Below the pieces are notes generated by a model. It was not told the DNA's origin, made no database searches, and saw only the letters and a list, made by a program, of their open reading frames with translations. From Thiosulfatimonas sediminis (GTDB taxonomy: Bacteria > Pseudomonadota > Gammaproteobacteria > Thiomicrospirales > Thiomicrospiraceae), in assembly GCF_011398355.1 (NCBI RefSeq), contig NZ_AP021889.1:1364001-1428000 (forward strand): a DNA stretch of 64,000 nucleotides, given 5' to 3'. Below are positions 24,696 to 34,652 of the stretch, piece after piece. The position numbers and the translations under genes are program-made. Each line of letters starts with the position of its first letter. The stretch's first letter is position 1.

Positions 24696-25607
24696 ATGGC
24701 AATTACGGCTGCAATGGTAAAAGAGCTGCGCGAAATCACAAGCGCAGGGATGATGGACTGTAAAAAAGCATTGACTGAAACCGATGGTGACATGGAAGCT
24801 GCGATTGAGTTCTTGCGTAAAAAAGGAATGGCTGGTGCGGATAAGAAAGCGGGCCGTGTTGCGGCAGAAGGCGTTATCGCAATCGCTATTTCGGGTGACA
24901 AGAAAACAGCAGCTATCGCTGAAGTAAACTGTGAAACTGATTTCGTTGCCAAAGGTGATGAGTTCAAGTCGTTTGCAGATGAAATCGCGCAAATCGCATT
25001 GGCGAATAAAACCACTGATATTGAAGCGGTTCTTGCTGCGACCATGGCTTCTGGTAAAACCGTTGACGAGCGTCGTCGCGAACTTATCGCCAAAATCGGT
25101 GAGAACATGGGCGTGCGTCGTTTAGAAATCGTTGAAACAAACGGTGAGATCGGTCAATACCAGCACGGTGAGAAAATCGGTGTCGTTGTTGCAATGGAAG
25201 GCGGTAATGACGCGCTTATCCGTGATGTTGCGATGCACGTTGCTGCGGTAAAACCACAAGCGATTTCAACAGACGACCTAGATCAAGCGGTTGTTGAGAA
25301 AGAGCGTGCTTTCCAAATTGAGAAAGCGCAAGAAGATAATGCAAATCTTCCAGAAGATAAGCGTAAGCCATTGGAAATTATCGAGAAGATGATTGAAGGT
25401 CGTATGCGTAAGTTTGCAAGTGATATTACTCTGTTAGAGCAAGAGTTTGTTAAGGATCCTAGTCAAAAAGTTAAGGACCTTTTAAAATCGAACTCAGCAA
25501 ACGTCGCTTGTTTCATTCGTTTGGAAGTGGGTGAAGGGATTGAAATCCAAGAAACTAACTTTGCTGACGAAGTAGCAGAAGCTGCACGTATCGCACAAGG
25601 TAAATAA
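24696..25607 (+). CDS. tsf: Elongation factor Ts
   Basis: EF-Ts recycles EF-Tu-GDP to EF-Tu-GTP. The N-terminal UBA-like domain (ELREITSAGMMDCKKALTE, about 9-27), the EF-Tu-disrupting motif TDFVAK (about 80-85) and two core subdomains are present. The 303 residues are slightly longer than E. coli's. AAGGA precedes the ATG. Confidence 0.97.
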   Translation: MAITAAMVKELREITSAGMMDCKKALTETDGDMEAAIEFLRKKGMAGADKKAGRVAAEGVIAIAISGDKKTAAIAEVNCETDFVAKGDEFKSFADEIAQIALANKTTDIEAVLAATMASGKTVDERRRELIAKIGENMGVRRLEIVETNGEIGQYQHGEKIGVVVAMEGGNDALIRDVAMHVAAVKPQAISTDDLDQAVVEKERAFQIEKAQEDNANLPEDKRKPLEIIEKMIEGRMRKFASDITLLEQEFVKDPSQKVKDLLKSNSANVACFIRLEVGEGIEIQETNFADEVAEAARIAQGK

Positions 25608-25622
25608 TCTTGTTGTAAAAGA

Positions 25623-25661
25623 CCATGGCAGGGTAGCAATACCTTGCTGTGGTTTTTTTGT
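25623..25661 (+). terminator. Terminator after tsf
   Basis: An extended stem (CCATGGCAGGGTA/TACCTTGCTGTGG with small mismatches) around GCAA ends in TTTTTTT. pyrH therefore probably has its own promoter or depends on readthrough. Confidence 0.75.
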
Positions 25662-25733
25662 AACTGAAAATTATTTTTAAAAGGCTGTTTAATACAGTGA
25701 TTTTAAAAATGGTTTTACTTACCAGGACGGAAA

Positions 25734-26456
25734 ATGACACTTAAATACAAACGTATATTACTTAAATTTAGTGGCGAAGCTTTAATGGGTGAAGGGGAGT
25801 TTGGTCTGTGTGCCAGCACCTTGCGTAAAGTGGTTCAGCAAGTCAAAGATTTGCGCGACCTCGGCGTCGAAGTCGGTATCGTTGTTGGCGGCGGCAACAT
25901 TTTCCGTGGCGCGCAAATTCAAGGTTCCGGAATCGCGCGTACCACTGGCGATCACATGGGGATGATGGCGACCGTCATTAATGCGCTGGCATTACGCGAT
26001 GTGATTGAATCGATGGGAATGAAAGCGCAAGTGCTTTCAGCTATGTCGATTGAGGGAATTGCTACCGACGGTTTTAACGCGAATGTTGCTAAAAAATTAT
26101 TGAGTGCCGGTGAAGTGGTTATTTTTGCAGCCGGAACCGGTAGTCCGTTTTTTACTACAGATACTGCTGCCGCCTTGCGTGGTGTTGAAATCGATGCAGA
26201 TATCGTATTGAAAGCGACTAAAGTGGACGGTATTTACAGTGCTGACCCGAAAAAAGATCCAGCTGCCGTGCGTTACAGTGTGCTGAGTTACGATCAAGTG
26301 ATTCAACAAAACTTACAAGTTATGGACATGACGGCTTTTGTATTGTGTCGCGATCACAAAATGCCGATTCGCGTGTTTGATATGTTTAAGGACCAAGCTG
26401 TCATTCGCATTGTAAAAGGTGAAGACGAAGGGACTTTGGTCAGTACAGGAGAATAA
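25734..26456 (+). CDS. pyrH: UMP kinase
   Basis: The hexameric enzyme phosphorylates UMP to UDP. The amino-acid-kinase fold shows [28 protein letters not shown] and the C-terminal DPKKDPAA nucleotide loop. The 240-residue length is standard. AGGA lies before the ATG. frr follows 4 bases after the stop. Confidence 0.97.
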   Translation: MTLKYKRILLKFSGEALMGEGEFGLCASTLRKVVQQVKDLRDLGVEVGIVVGGGNIFRGAQIQGSGIARTTGDHMGMMATVINALALRDVIESMGMKAQVLSAMSIEGIATDGFNANVAKKLLSAGEVVIFAAGTGSPFFTTDTAAALRGVEIDADIVLKATKVDGIYSADPKKDPAAVRYSVLSYDQVIQQNLQVMDMTAFVLCRDHKMPIRVFDMFKDQAVIRIVKGEDEGTLVSTGE

Positions 26457-26460
26457 TGAA

Positions 26461-27018
26461 ATGTTACAAGATATTCAAAAAGATGCGCAGCAGCGTATGC
26501 AAAAATCTTTTGAGAGCTTAGAAGTTAACTTCGCTAAAATTCGTACCGGACGTGCGCATCCTTCTATTTTGGATAGCGTTATGGTCGATTACTATGGCTC
26601 GGATGTGCCTTTAAGTCAGGTTGCCAACATTGGTCTTGAAGATGCGCGCACTCTAACCGTTCAACCTTGGGAATATCCGATGGTGGCGAAAGTCGAGAAA
26701 GCGATTATGATGTCTGATCTTGGGGTGAATCCAAACACCAATGGTAGTTTGATTCGTATTCCAATGCCGCCATTAACTGAAGAACGTCGCCGTGATTTAA
26801 CCAAAGTGGCACGTAACGATGCTGAGCAAGCTCGTGTGGCCATTCGTAATGTCCGTCGTGATGCGAATAGTGATATAAAAGCTCTGTTAAAAGAGAAAGA
26901 AATTACCGAAGATGAAGCGCGTGGTGCGGAAGATGCGATTCAAAAAATAACCGATGAAGTCGTTAAACGTGTCGATGCCTTGCTTGCAGAGAAAGAAGCA
27001 TCCTTGATGGAAGTCTAA
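26461..27018 (+). CDS. frr: Ribosome recycling factor
   Basis: RRF splits post-termination ribosomes with EF-G. ATG 26461 behind AGGAG gives [18 protein letters not shown] and 185 residues, the family norm. A 14-codon in-frame extension overlapping pyrH has no support. Signatures include [13 protein letters not shown] and [21 protein letters not shown] terminator follows, and the dxr gene usually found next is absent here. Confidence 0.97.
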   Translation: MLQDIQKDAQQRMQKSFESLEVNFAKIRTGRAHPSILDSVMVDYYGSDVPLSQVANIGLEDARTLTVQPWEYPMVAKVEKAIMMSDLGVNPNTNGSLIRIPMPPLTEERRRDLTKVARNDAEQARVAIRNVRRDANSDIKALLKEKEITEDEARGAEDAIQKITDEVVKRVDALLAEKEASLMEV

Positions 27019-27126
27019 GTTTTGTTAGACCCAGATAATTCACCGCTTGCTTAATGATTTGTCATTGAGAGCATTCGCTATTTAACCCGAAATAGGGCAT
27101 AATTAGCGTCTTTGGTGGCGTCTATA

Positions 27127-27163
27127 AAAGCCAAAAATCGCTACGGTTTTTGGCTTTTTTTAT
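27127..27163 (+). terminator. Strong terminator after frr
   Basis: AAAGCCAAAAATC pairs with GGTTTTTGGCTTT around GCTAC, followed by a run of T. It separates the translation genes from the uppS-cdsA-rseP-bamA genes. Confidence 0.85.
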
Positions 27164-27220
27164 TTGAAGAACTGCGCGTTTGACCAAGTTGATACATTAC
27201 TCATTCATAAGGACCGTGTT

Positions 27221-27952
27221 TTGTCTGAAAGTACCGCCGCACAGATTCCAAAGCATATTGCGATTATTATGGATGGCAACGGACGCTGGGCTAAAAAGCG
27301 TTTTTTGCCGCGTTTTATCGGCCATCAGAAGGGCCTGAATGCGGTTAAAAGGGTGATTACTCATTGTGCTAAGCGTCAAATTCAAGCCTTGACACTGTTT
27401 GCGTTCAGTACCGAAAATTGGCGTCGTCCAGAAGATGAAGTGAATAAGTTAATGGCGATGTTTTTGGCTGCACTGCAAAAAGAGGTAAAAAAACTGCATG
27501 ATAATAATGTGCAATTGCGCATCATTGGTGAACGCAGCGCTTTCAGTGAGCAAATTCAACAACACATCGCGCAAGCCGAAGCTCTGACCGAAAAGAATAC
27601 CGGGTTGGTTCTCAATATCGCTGCAAACTACGGTGGACAATGGGATGTTATCGAAGCGGTTAAAGCTTGGGTTAAAAATAATCCACATAAAAGCATTGAT
27701 GAGCTTAGCGTAGAGGGTGTGAATCAACATATTGCAAATGCCGATTTGCCGCTGCCTGATTTGTTAATCCGTACCGGCGGTGAACAGCGCATCAGTAATT
27801 TTCTAATTTGGCAGATGGCTTATTCTGAACTCTATTTTACGCCCGCCTTATGGCCAGATTTTGGCGCTGAACAAATCGATCAGGCGATAGATTCTTACGC
27901 CGCACGAGAACGCCGTTTTGGTAAAACGAGCGAGCAGGTGCAGTCGTGTTAA
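27221..27952 (+). CDS. uppS: Undecaprenyl diphosphate synthase
   Basis: UppS makes the C55 lipid carrier for cell-wall and LPS building blocks. I choose TTG 27221 because AAGGAC lies about 7 bases upstream. The frame is open from a TTG at 27164 inside the terminator. The 243-residue product has the catalytic IAIIMDGNGRWAKKR (about 12-26), the hydrophobic tunnel and the C-terminal RTGGEQRISNFLIWQMAYSEL signature. It overlaps cdsA by 7 bases. Confidence 0.95.
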   Translation: MSESTAAQIPKHIAIIMDGNGRWAKKRFLPRFIGHQKGLNAVKRVITHCAKRQIQALTLFAFSTENWRRPEDEVNKLMAMFLAALQKEVKKLHDNNVQLRIIGERSAFSEQIQQHIAQAEALTEKNTGLVLNIAANYGGQWDVIEAVKAWVKNNPHKSIDELSVEGVNQHIANADLPLPDLLIRTGGEQRISNFLIWQMAYSELYFTPALWPDFGAEQIDQAIDSYAARERRFGKTSEQVQSC

Positions 27953-28761
27953 TTTCTCGAATAGTAACAGCCCTGTTTTTGGTGGCCATTGTTTTAGGTG
28001 GTGTTTTTAGTGCTTCACCAAAAGTCTGGCAGGTTGGGGTTTATGTTGCCGCGTTTTTAGCGTTGCTGGAAGCCGTCAAATTAGCGCGCGTAAATCAGTT
28101 GGTGCTGCAGTGGTTTTTGGCCATAGTTGCTTTGTTGGGTTTGTATTGGGTAGCACCATTTGTCACCGAAATGGTTTATCTGGTTTTGACAGTCGTAACG
28201 TTGATGGCGGTTTTTGGAATCGTGATTCGTTATCAAATAACTCAAGCAAAACAAGGTGTTGAAGGTAAGACTTTAATCTTGTTGTTAAGCTTTGGTCTAA
28301 TTGCCTTGTTTACATTGGCGTTAATTGAATTGCAACAAATGCTGAGCGCAGGTTTGTTGTTATTGAGCATGGCAATGGTTTGGGCGATGGATACAGGTGC
28401 TTATTTCTTTGGTCGCGCTTTGGGGCGTCGTAAATTAGCCAATTTTGTGAGTCCTGGAAAGAGCTGGGAAGGGGTTTGGGGCGGCGCTTTAAGTGCTTTG
28501 GTCTTGAGTCTTGTTGGTTTGCATTTTTTGCTAGCGGATGCCACGCTTATCGAGCGTTTAATTTTGTCGCTGGGATTGACTTTAATTGCTCTGCTTTCAG
28601 TGTTTGGAGACTTGTTTGAAAGTGTTTTAAAGCGCCAAGCGAATCTAAAGGACAGTGGACGAATTTTGCCTGGACATGGCGGGATATTAGATCGCATTGA
28701 CAGCTTGTTGGTTGCTATGCCATTAAGTTTGCTATTGTGGATGGGCTTTTATTATGCGTAA
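27946..28761 (+). CDS. cdsA: Phosphatidate cytidylyltransferase
   Basis: CdsA makes CDP-diacylglycerol, the substrate of PgsA. The gene starts with GTG behind a CAGG and encodes 271 residues with about seven or eight membrane helices. The C-terminal signature SVFGDLFESVLKRQANLKDSG then LPGHGGILDRIDSL is intact, including the catalytic Asp and Lys residues. It overlaps uppS, indicating coupling. Confidence 0.96.
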   Translation: MLISRIVTALFLVAIVLGGVFSASPKVWQVGVYVAAFLALLEAVKLARVNQLVLQWFLAIVALLGLYWVAPFVTEMVYLVLTVVTLMAVFGIVIRYQITQAKQGVEGKTLILLLSFGLIALFTLALIELQQMLSAGLLLLSMAMVWAMDTGAYFFGRALGRRKLANFVSPGKSWEGVWGGALSALVLSLVGLHFLLADATLIERLILSLGLTLIALLSVFGDLFESVLKRQANLKDSGRILPGHGGILDRIDSLLVAMPLSLLLWMGFYYA

Positions 28762-28780
28762 CGCAATAATCGAGTAAGTC

Positions 28781-30181
28781 ATGGATTTTATCTGGTCTTT
28801 TATTGGCTTTGTCATTGTTATTGGGATTTTGGTGAGTATCCATGAATGGGGCCATTTCCAAGTTGCTCGTTGGTTTGATATCAAGGTATTAGAATTTTCA
28901 ATTGGGTTTGGCAAAACCCTTTGGCAAAGACAGCGCGGTGAAACCCTTTACAAAGTTTGTGCTATTCCGCTTGGCGGCTTTGTTCGCTTTGTGGATGAGC
29001 GTGAGGGTAATGTGAGTGCCGAAGATTTACCAAGGGCCTTTAACCGTCAAAGTGTTTACAAGCGTATCGCAGTGGTTGCCGCAGGGCCGCTCATTAATCT
29101 GATTTTTGCTTGGTTGGTCTTTATCGTGATTTTTTTACTGGGGATATCCAGTTTGAAACCGATTATTCAAGATGTGCCAGCCAATACCCCGTTGGCGCAA
29201 GTCTTGAGTACCGCGACACTGCAAGAGAATGCCAAAGGTGAGACGCTTCAATGGGAATTAGTCAGCTTCAATAACCAGCCGATTCAGGCGTGGAACGAAG
29301 TGAACCAGCGTTTAATGCGCTTATTGGTTGACCAGCAGAGCCAAGTTGATTTGGAGTTGAAAGAGTTGACTAGCGGCACCATTTTATCGGTTAAAGATCT
29401 CTCAATCCGCGGGTTGGATTTAAACAAGCCGGATGAGAATTGGTTAACTGCATTAGGATTTCATCCCGCAGCTCCGAAAGTTCCGGCATTCGTAGGTCAT
29501 ATTGCTGCAGATTCGCCGGCTGCACACAGTAATCTGCAGCTCGGTGATCAGATTACACAATTAAACATGATGCCAATTGCTAATTGGTCACAGTTTGTCA
29601 ATGCCGTCCAGCAACTACCAGGACAGACAGTGCAACTGGGTTATCAACGCAACGGTGCGGTTTTTTCTGAAATAATCACCTTAGATTCTTTAGTTCAAGA
29701 AGGGCAAACAATTGGTCGTATCGGTCTAGGTTTACAAGTAAATCGCGATACTATGGCGCCGTTTAGTAATTTGATTCAGTATGATTTTAGCGAAGCCATT
29801 TTAAAAGGTTGGCAGCGCATGGAAGATTTGACCTATATGAGCTTGCAAATGCTCAAGAAAATGTTGTTTGGTGAAGTGAGTTTACAGCATCTTTCTGGCC
29901 CCTTAACCATCGCTCAAATGTCTGGACAAGCGGTACAAACCGGCTTAATCAGTTTTCTAGGTCTATTGGGCTTGTTAAGTTTAAGTATTGGCATTCTTAA
30001 TTTACTGCCAATCCCTGTTTTAGATGGCGGGCATTTGCTATATTACCTCGTCGAAATTATCAAAGGTTCGCCGGTTAGCGAGCGTATAATGCTGTATGGT
30101 CAATCAATCGGACTCTTCTTAATTATTAGTCTGACCCTGCTGGCCGTTTTCAATGACATTTTAAGAATATCCAATGGTTAA
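28781..30181 (+). CDS. rseP: Regulator of sigma-E protease (site-2 protease)
   Basis: RseP cuts anti-sigma factors and signal-peptide remnants within the inner membrane. The zinc motif HEWGH is at residues 21-25 and the third ligand is in PVLDGGHLLYYL near residue 405. Two PDZ domains lie between (about 115-310, one ending in QLGYQRNGAV). The 466 residues contain four transmembrane segments. The last codons overlap the bamA start. Confidence 0.95.
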   Translation: MDFIWSFIGFVIVIGILVSIHEWGHFQVARWFDIKVLEFSIGFGKTLWQRQRGETLYKVCAIPLGGFVRFVDEREGNVSAEDLPRAFNRQSVYKRIAVVAAGPLINLIFAWLVFIVIFLLGISSLKPIIQDVPANTPLAQVLSTATLQENAKGETLQWELVSFNNQPIQAWNEVNQRLMRLLVDQQSQVDLELKELTSGTILSVKDLSIRGLDLNKPDENWLTALGFHPAAPKVPAFVGHIAADSPAAHSNLQLGDQITQLNMMPIANWSQFVNAVQQLPGQTVQLGYQRNGAVFSEIITLDSLVQEGQTIGRIGLGLQVNRDTMAPFSNLIQYDFSEAILKGWQRMEDLTYMSLQMLKKMLFGEVSLQHLSGPLTIAQMSGQAVQTGLISFLGLLGLLSLSIGILNLLPIPVLDGGHLLYYLVEIIKGSPVSERIMLYGQSIGLFLIISLTLLAVFNDILRISNG

Positions 30182-32477
30182 GATGAATCAACGTAATTTT
30201 AAGAAAACTGCACTTATCACCGCTCTTTCCGCAGCGCTTGTTATTCCTTCAATTGCCAACGCATTTGTTGTAGAGAAAATCACCGTTGAAGGGTCTAACC
30301 GTATCGGTTTTGAAACGATTAATAGTTATTTACCCATTACCAAAGGGCAGTTTCTAGACGCTGATTTGACCAAGCAAACCATCGAGCGCCTTTATAAAAC
30401 CGGTTTTTTTGACAATGTCGCCATCTATCAGCGTGGTCAAGGTGAACTGGTGATTGAAGTGGCCGAGCGTCCTTCGATTTCTGAAGTAAAAATTCAGGGC
30501 AATAAACTCATTGAAACGGAAGTGCTTGAAGATGCTTTAAAAAGTTTAGGAATCAAGCAGGGTCGTATTTACAATCAGTTGGATTTAGACCGCATTATTA
30601 TTGATTTGAAGCGTCGTTATCAAAACCAAGGGTATTATGCGGCAAGTGTCAGTATTGAGTCGACCGAACTGGCGCGTAACCGAGTGGATTTGCTGATTAA
30701 AATTGTCGAAGGCGAACCGGCTTCGATGGGACGTATCGCTCTCGTTGGTAATGAGGTTTTCACCGACCGTCGTCTAAAAGGATTAATGGACCTGTCAGAA
30801 ACAGGTGTGTTTGGTTTAGGTGACTCTTACTCAAAACCTAAATTGGAAGCGGATATGGAAAAAATCCGCTCTTTCTATCTGGATCGCGGTTATGCGCAAT
30901 TCAAAATAGCGTCTTCGCAAGTTTCTTTATCAACAGATAAAACCAAGGTTTTCACCACGATTAATCTGCAAGAAGGTGACCGTTTTACACTGAGTAAAGT
31001 GATTTTTACTGGCGAAACCATTCTCTCGCAAGAAGAGATTGATCGTATTACCGATGTGCAAGTAGGTGATGTGTTCTCGCGCAGTAAAATCATAGATGCG
31101 GTAAACATTATTCGTGAGCGCCTGAGCGAGGAAGGTTATGCGTTTGCTGAAGTGACGCCGGATACGATTATCAATCCGACTGAAAAAACCATGGACGTCA
31201 CCTTTAAAATTGAACCGAAAGACCGCGTTTATATTCGCTATATCGATTTTGAAGGCAATACGCGTACTCGTGATCATGTTGTCCGTCGTGAATTGCGTCA
31301 GTTAGAAAGTGCGCCTTATTCACTGAAAGCAGTGCGCCAGTCGCAAACTCGACTAGAACGTTTGGGGTTTTTTAAATCCAGTAAAATTGAGACCAAACGG
31401 GTCTCGGATGACCAAGTGGATTTAATTGTTAAGATTGAGGAACAGCCAACCGGGTCATTTACCGCAGGCGTCGGTTTCTCTCAAGTTGATGGCATCAGCT
31501 TCAACGTCGGCTTGTCGGAACGTAACTTCATTGGTAGCGGTAATAAACTGGATTTACAGATTAATACCTCTGCGGCTCGTAAAACCGCTGACATCGGTAT
31601 CACTAACCCATATTTCACTGAAGATAATGTCAGCTTGGGGATGGGCTTATATTTCCGCGAAATTGACGCTGAGGAGTTGGAAATTGCCGATTTCACAACT
31701 AATAACTTTGGTGTGCGTGCCAGTTTAGGCTATCCATTGAGTGAGAATAATACCATTCGTTATGGTTTGAAAGCTGATTCGCAAGAGTTGGTCTGTGCGG
31801 CCGATTTTAATGCCTGTTTTGACCATATTGATCAATACGGCGATAAGACCAACTCTTTACAAGCGTCAATTAGTTGGATTCATAACACCACGAATAGTTT
31901 TTACTTCCCAAGTAAAGGTCAGAAAACGACGTTTACTATTGAAACTGTTGTTCCGGGTACCTCCAACTCACCTTTTTACAAAGTCTTTGCTGAAGAAAAC
32001 CTCTATCTGCCGATGACAAAAAATCTTTCTTTACATCTTAAAGGCGGGTTAGCTTATGGCAACGGTTATGGCGATATTGATGTTCTGCCGTTCTATGAGA
32101 ATTTCTATGCGGGCGGGATTGGCACTGTGCGCGGTTACGAGCCAAACTCCTTGAGTGCGAAATACGATCTAAATACGGACGGCAGTGACCGTCCGATCGG
32201 TGGTAATACTCGTGTTCTAGCGACCGCAGAAATCATCTCACCTGTGCCGTTTATTGAAGATTCATCGAACCAACGAATCAGCTGGTTCTTTGATGCGGGT
32301 TATGCGTTTGATGGCATTGATCAAGTGAAGTTTAATGATTTACGCGCCGCAGTGGGGGTTGGCTATTCATGGATTACGCCAGTTGGTCCTTTAACCTTTA
32401 GTTTTGCTCGGCCGCTTAATGCCCAAGAAAATGACGACACCCAAGCGTTCCAGTTCACGTTGGGCACTGCTTTCTAG
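30174..32477 (+). CDS. bamA: Outer membrane assembly factor BamA
   Basis: BamA inserts beta-barrel proteins into the outer membrane. A signal peptide (LITALSAALVIPSIANA) is followed by five POTRA repeats (about 25-430) and a 16-strand Omp85 barrel with the VRGYEPNSLS lid motif and a terminal aromatic-type ending FQFTLGTAF. The 767-residue length is normal. The start at 30174 overlaps rseP; ATG 30183 is an alternative that drops three residues. Confidence 0.96.
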   Translation: MVKMNQRNFKKTALITALSAALVIPSIANAFVVEKITVEGSNRIGFETINSYLPITKGQFLDADLTKQTIERLYKTGFFDNVAIYQRGQGELVIEVAERPSISEVKIQGNKLIETEVLEDALKSLGIKQGRIYNQLDLDRIIIDLKRRYQNQGYYAASVSIESTELARNRVDLLIKIVEGEPASMGRIALVGNEVFTDRRLKGLMDLSETGVFGLGDSYSKPKLEADMEKIRSFYLDRGYAQFKIASSQVSLSTDKTKVFTTINLQEGDRFTLSKVIFTGETILSQEEIDRITDVQVGDVFSRSKIIDAVNIIRERLSEEGYAFAEVTPDTIINPTEKTMDVTFKIEPKDRVYIRYIDFEGNTRTRDHVVRRELRQLESAPYSLKAVRQSQTRLERLGFFKSSKIETKRVSDDQVDLIVKIEEQPTGSFTAGVGFSQVDGISFNVGLSERNFIGSGNKLDLQINTSAARKTADIGITNPYFTEDNVSLGMGLYFREIDAEELEIADFTTNNFGVRASLGYPLSENNTIRYGLKADSQELVCAADFNACFDHIDQYGDKTNSLQASISWIHNTTNSFYFPSKGQKTTFTIETVVPGTSNSPFYKVFAEENLYLPMTKNLSLHLKGGLAYGNGYGDIDVLPFYENFYAGGIGTVRGYEPNSLSAKYDLNTDGSDRPIGGNTRVLATAEIISPVPFIEDSSNQRISWFFDAGYAFDGIDQVKFNDLRAAVGVGYSWITPVGPLTFSFARPLNAQENDDTQAFQFTLGTAF

Positions 32478-32489
32478 AAAAATTTTAAA

Positions 32490-32523
32490 AAAGCCATTTA
32501 ACTCTTTGAATTTAAATGGCTGG
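32490..32523 (-). terminator. Hairpin after bamA, terminator-like on the minus strand
   Basis: AGCCATTTA and TAAATGGCT form a 9-bp stem. The T tract follows it only when read on the minus strand, so it would stop antisense transcription more efficiently than bamA transcription. Confidence 0.45.
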
Positions 32524-32600
32524 AAACCGAGTCAATTTTTTGGCTTGTTGTTTTCTAAAATGCGGTAAAATCCCCAAAACTATTCAAACAGGACAGATTA

Positions 32601-33140
32601 ATGTTTAAATCTCTATTTGTATCGCTAGCAATGGCTGTTGCCGTGCTTTTTTCTACGGCATACGCCGATGATGCGCCTGTTAAATTGGGTGTGGTGAATG
32701 TCGCCTTGTTATTAGAACAAGCGCCGCAAGCCGGTGTTGCTACCGATAAGTTGAAACAAGAGTTCGCAAAAGAACAGTCAGAACTGAAAGATTTAGCGAC
32801 CAAGCTCGATGGTGAGCAAAAAAATTACGAAAAAAACAAAAGTGTCATGAGTAACACGCAACGCGCAACTAAGGAACGTGAGTTAACCATGATGACTCGT
32901 GAAATACAGCGTCGTCGTAATGATGTGCAAGAATTGATTAACCTTCGTCGTAATGAAGAGTTGGCTAAAATTCAAACCTTGGTTAATGAAGCGATTCAAA
33001 CGATTGGTGAAAAACAAGGCTTTGACCTAATCATGTATGAAGGTATTGCTTATACGAACAATCGTATTGATGTGACTAAAGACGTTCTGGATTACCTAAA
33101 AAGTGAATCTCAGAAGAAACGCTCTGATTTCAATAAGTAA
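32601..33140 (+). CDS. skp: Periplasmic chaperone Skp/OmpH
   Basis: Skp is a trimeric holdase for unfolded outer-membrane proteins on the way to BamA. A signal peptide (SLAMAVAVLFSTAYA) precedes a 158-residue mature region with a beta core (VKLGVVNVALLLEQAP) and long coiled-coil arms (about 50-130). AGGA precedes the ATG. Its place between bamA and lpxD is canonical. Confidence 0.93.
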   Translation: MFKSLFVSLAMAVAVLFSTAYADDAPVKLGVVNVALLLEQAPQAGVATDKLKQEFAKEQSELKDLATKLDGEQKNYEKNKSVMSNTQRATKERELTMMTREIQRRRNDVQELINLRRNEELAKIQTLVNEAIQTIGEKQGFDLIMYEGIAYTNNRIDVTKDVLDYLKSESQKKRSDFNK

Positions 33141-33155
33141 AAGTAGGGTTACTTT

Positions 33156-34184
33156 GTGCGCATAGACTCTCTGCTCGAGGTATTGGACCAACACCAAGTC
33201 AAATACCACTTTAATGGTGATGCAACTAAGGAAATTCACAGTGTTGCATCCCTTGATAACGCAAGTGCTGAAAGTCTGAGTTTTTTAAACTCACCAAAGT
33301 TTGTTACTGCTCTGAGCAGTACCCAAGCCGGTCTCGTCATTCTGTCTGAAAAATTTGTTGCTGATTGTCCGCAAGCATTTATTGCAGTTCAAGACCCTTA
33401 TTACGTTTATTCTCTGTTGGCGCAAGTTCTCTATCCGGTTACTCCGCCATTCTTAGGTGTTGCAGACAATGCGACCGTTTCTTTGACGGCTAAAGTAGCC
33501 GACAATATCTGTGTTGAAGCCAATTGTGTGTTACAGGACAATGTTGTTGTTGGTGAGTATTCTTGGCTGGCTCCCGGTTGCGTCTTGTATCCTGACGTGC
33601 AAATTGGTAAACATTGCCGAATTGGCGCCAATGTGGTTATTCATAAAGAGTGCCGGATTGGGGATTATGTGCAGATTGAATCCGGAACCGTCATCGGTGG
33701 TGACGGTTTTGGTTGGGCTCCGCAAGATGGAAAATGGTCTAAAATCCCTCAAATCGGGCGCGTCATTATTGGTAATCATGTTGCCATTGGTAATAATTGC
33801 ACTATTGATCGTGGAGCCATCGAGGACACGATTATTGAAGACCATTGTATTATCGATAATCTAGTTCATATCGCACACAATGTCTTAATTGGAGAGGGTT
33901 CGGCGATTGCTGGTCAAGTTGGTTTTGCCGGTACCACTCAGTTAGGTAAATACAATATTGTGGCAGGGCAAGTTGGTTTTGCCGGGCATTTAAGCACGGT
34001 CGACCATTGTCATTTTGCCGCCAAATCCGGCGTGACTCATAACATTAATCAGCCCGGCTCCTATTCCGGTTTTCCGACACAAGAAACCAGTAAATGGCAA
34101 AAGCAGATTGTTCGTCAAAGAACGCTCGACAAACTTGCCCGCCAAGTGGCAGCCCTACAAAAGCAAATTGCCGAAATAGAATAA
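33156..34184 (+). CDS. lpxD: UDP-3-O-(3-hydroxyacyl)glucosamine N-acyltransferase
   Basis: LpxD adds the N-linked acyl chain in the third step of lipid A synthesis. The gene starts with GTG behind TAGGG. The 342 residues have an N-terminal uridine-binding domain (about 1-100), a left-handed beta helix of hexapeptide repeats (about 105-300, with the catalytic His in LVHIAHNV) and a C-terminal helix for ACP (LARQVAALQKQI). Confidence 0.96.
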   Translation: MRIDSLLEVLDQHQVKYHFNGDATKEIHSVASLDNASAESLSFLNSPKFVTALSSTQAGLVILSEKFVADCPQAFIAVQDPYYVYSLLAQVLYPVTPPFLGVADNATVSLTAKVADNICVEANCVLQDNVVVGEYSWLAPGCVLYPDVQIGKHCRIGANVVIHKECRIGDYVQIESGTVIGGDGFGWAPQDGKWSKIPQIGRVIIGNHVAIGNNCTIDRGAIEDTIIEDHCIIDNLVHIAHNVLIGEGSAIAGQVGFAGTTQLGKYNIVAGQVGFAGHLSTVDHCHFAAKSGVTHNINQPGSYSGFPTQETSKWQKQIVRQRTLDKLARQVAALQKQIAEIE

Positions 34185-34212
34185 TTAAAACACTCAGAGA
34201 AACTGGATTTTT

Positions 34213-34650
34213 ATGATGGAAGTGAAAGACATTTTTGAATATTTACCGCATCGCTACCCGTTTTTGTTAGTCGATCGAGTCACGGAATTCACAGCAAACG
34301 AAAGTCTAAAGGGCTATAAAAACGTTACCTTTAACGAACCTCAATTTACGGGGCATTTCCCGAACAATCCAATTATGCCGGGTGTGATGATTATTGAAGC
34401 GATGGCGCAATGCACTGGAATTTTGGCGTTCCGCAGTCAAGAAGGTAAACCTGACGGTTCATCAATGTATTATTTAGCCGCGGTTGATAATGCGCGTTTC
34501 CGTAAGCCGGCTGTCCCCGGCGATCGCTTGGATTTTGAAGTCAAAGCACTAGGTCATAAACGCGGGATCTGGAAATTTGAATGTACCACCATGGTCGATG
34601 GAAAAATCATCGCATCGGCGGATTTAATGTGTGCAGAACGTAAGGTTTAA
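34213..34650 (+). CDS. fabZ: 3-hydroxyacyl-[ACP] dehydratase
   Basis: FabZ dehydrates 3-hydroxyacyl-ACP in fatty-acid elongation and competes with LpxA for substrate. The hot-dog fold shows [11 protein letters not shown], the catalytic His in [14 protein letters not shown] and the Glu in IIEAMAQ. The 145-residue length is normal. It is co-transcribed with lpxD and lpxA. Confidence 0.97.
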   Translation: MMEVKDIFEYLPHRYPFLLVDRVTEFTANESLKGYKNVTFNEPQFTGHFPNNPIMPGVMIIEAMAQCTGILAFRSQEGKPDGSSMYYLAAVDNARFRKPAVPGDRLDFEVKALGHKRGIWKFECTTMVDGKIIASADLMCAERKV

Positions 34651-34652
34651 GT

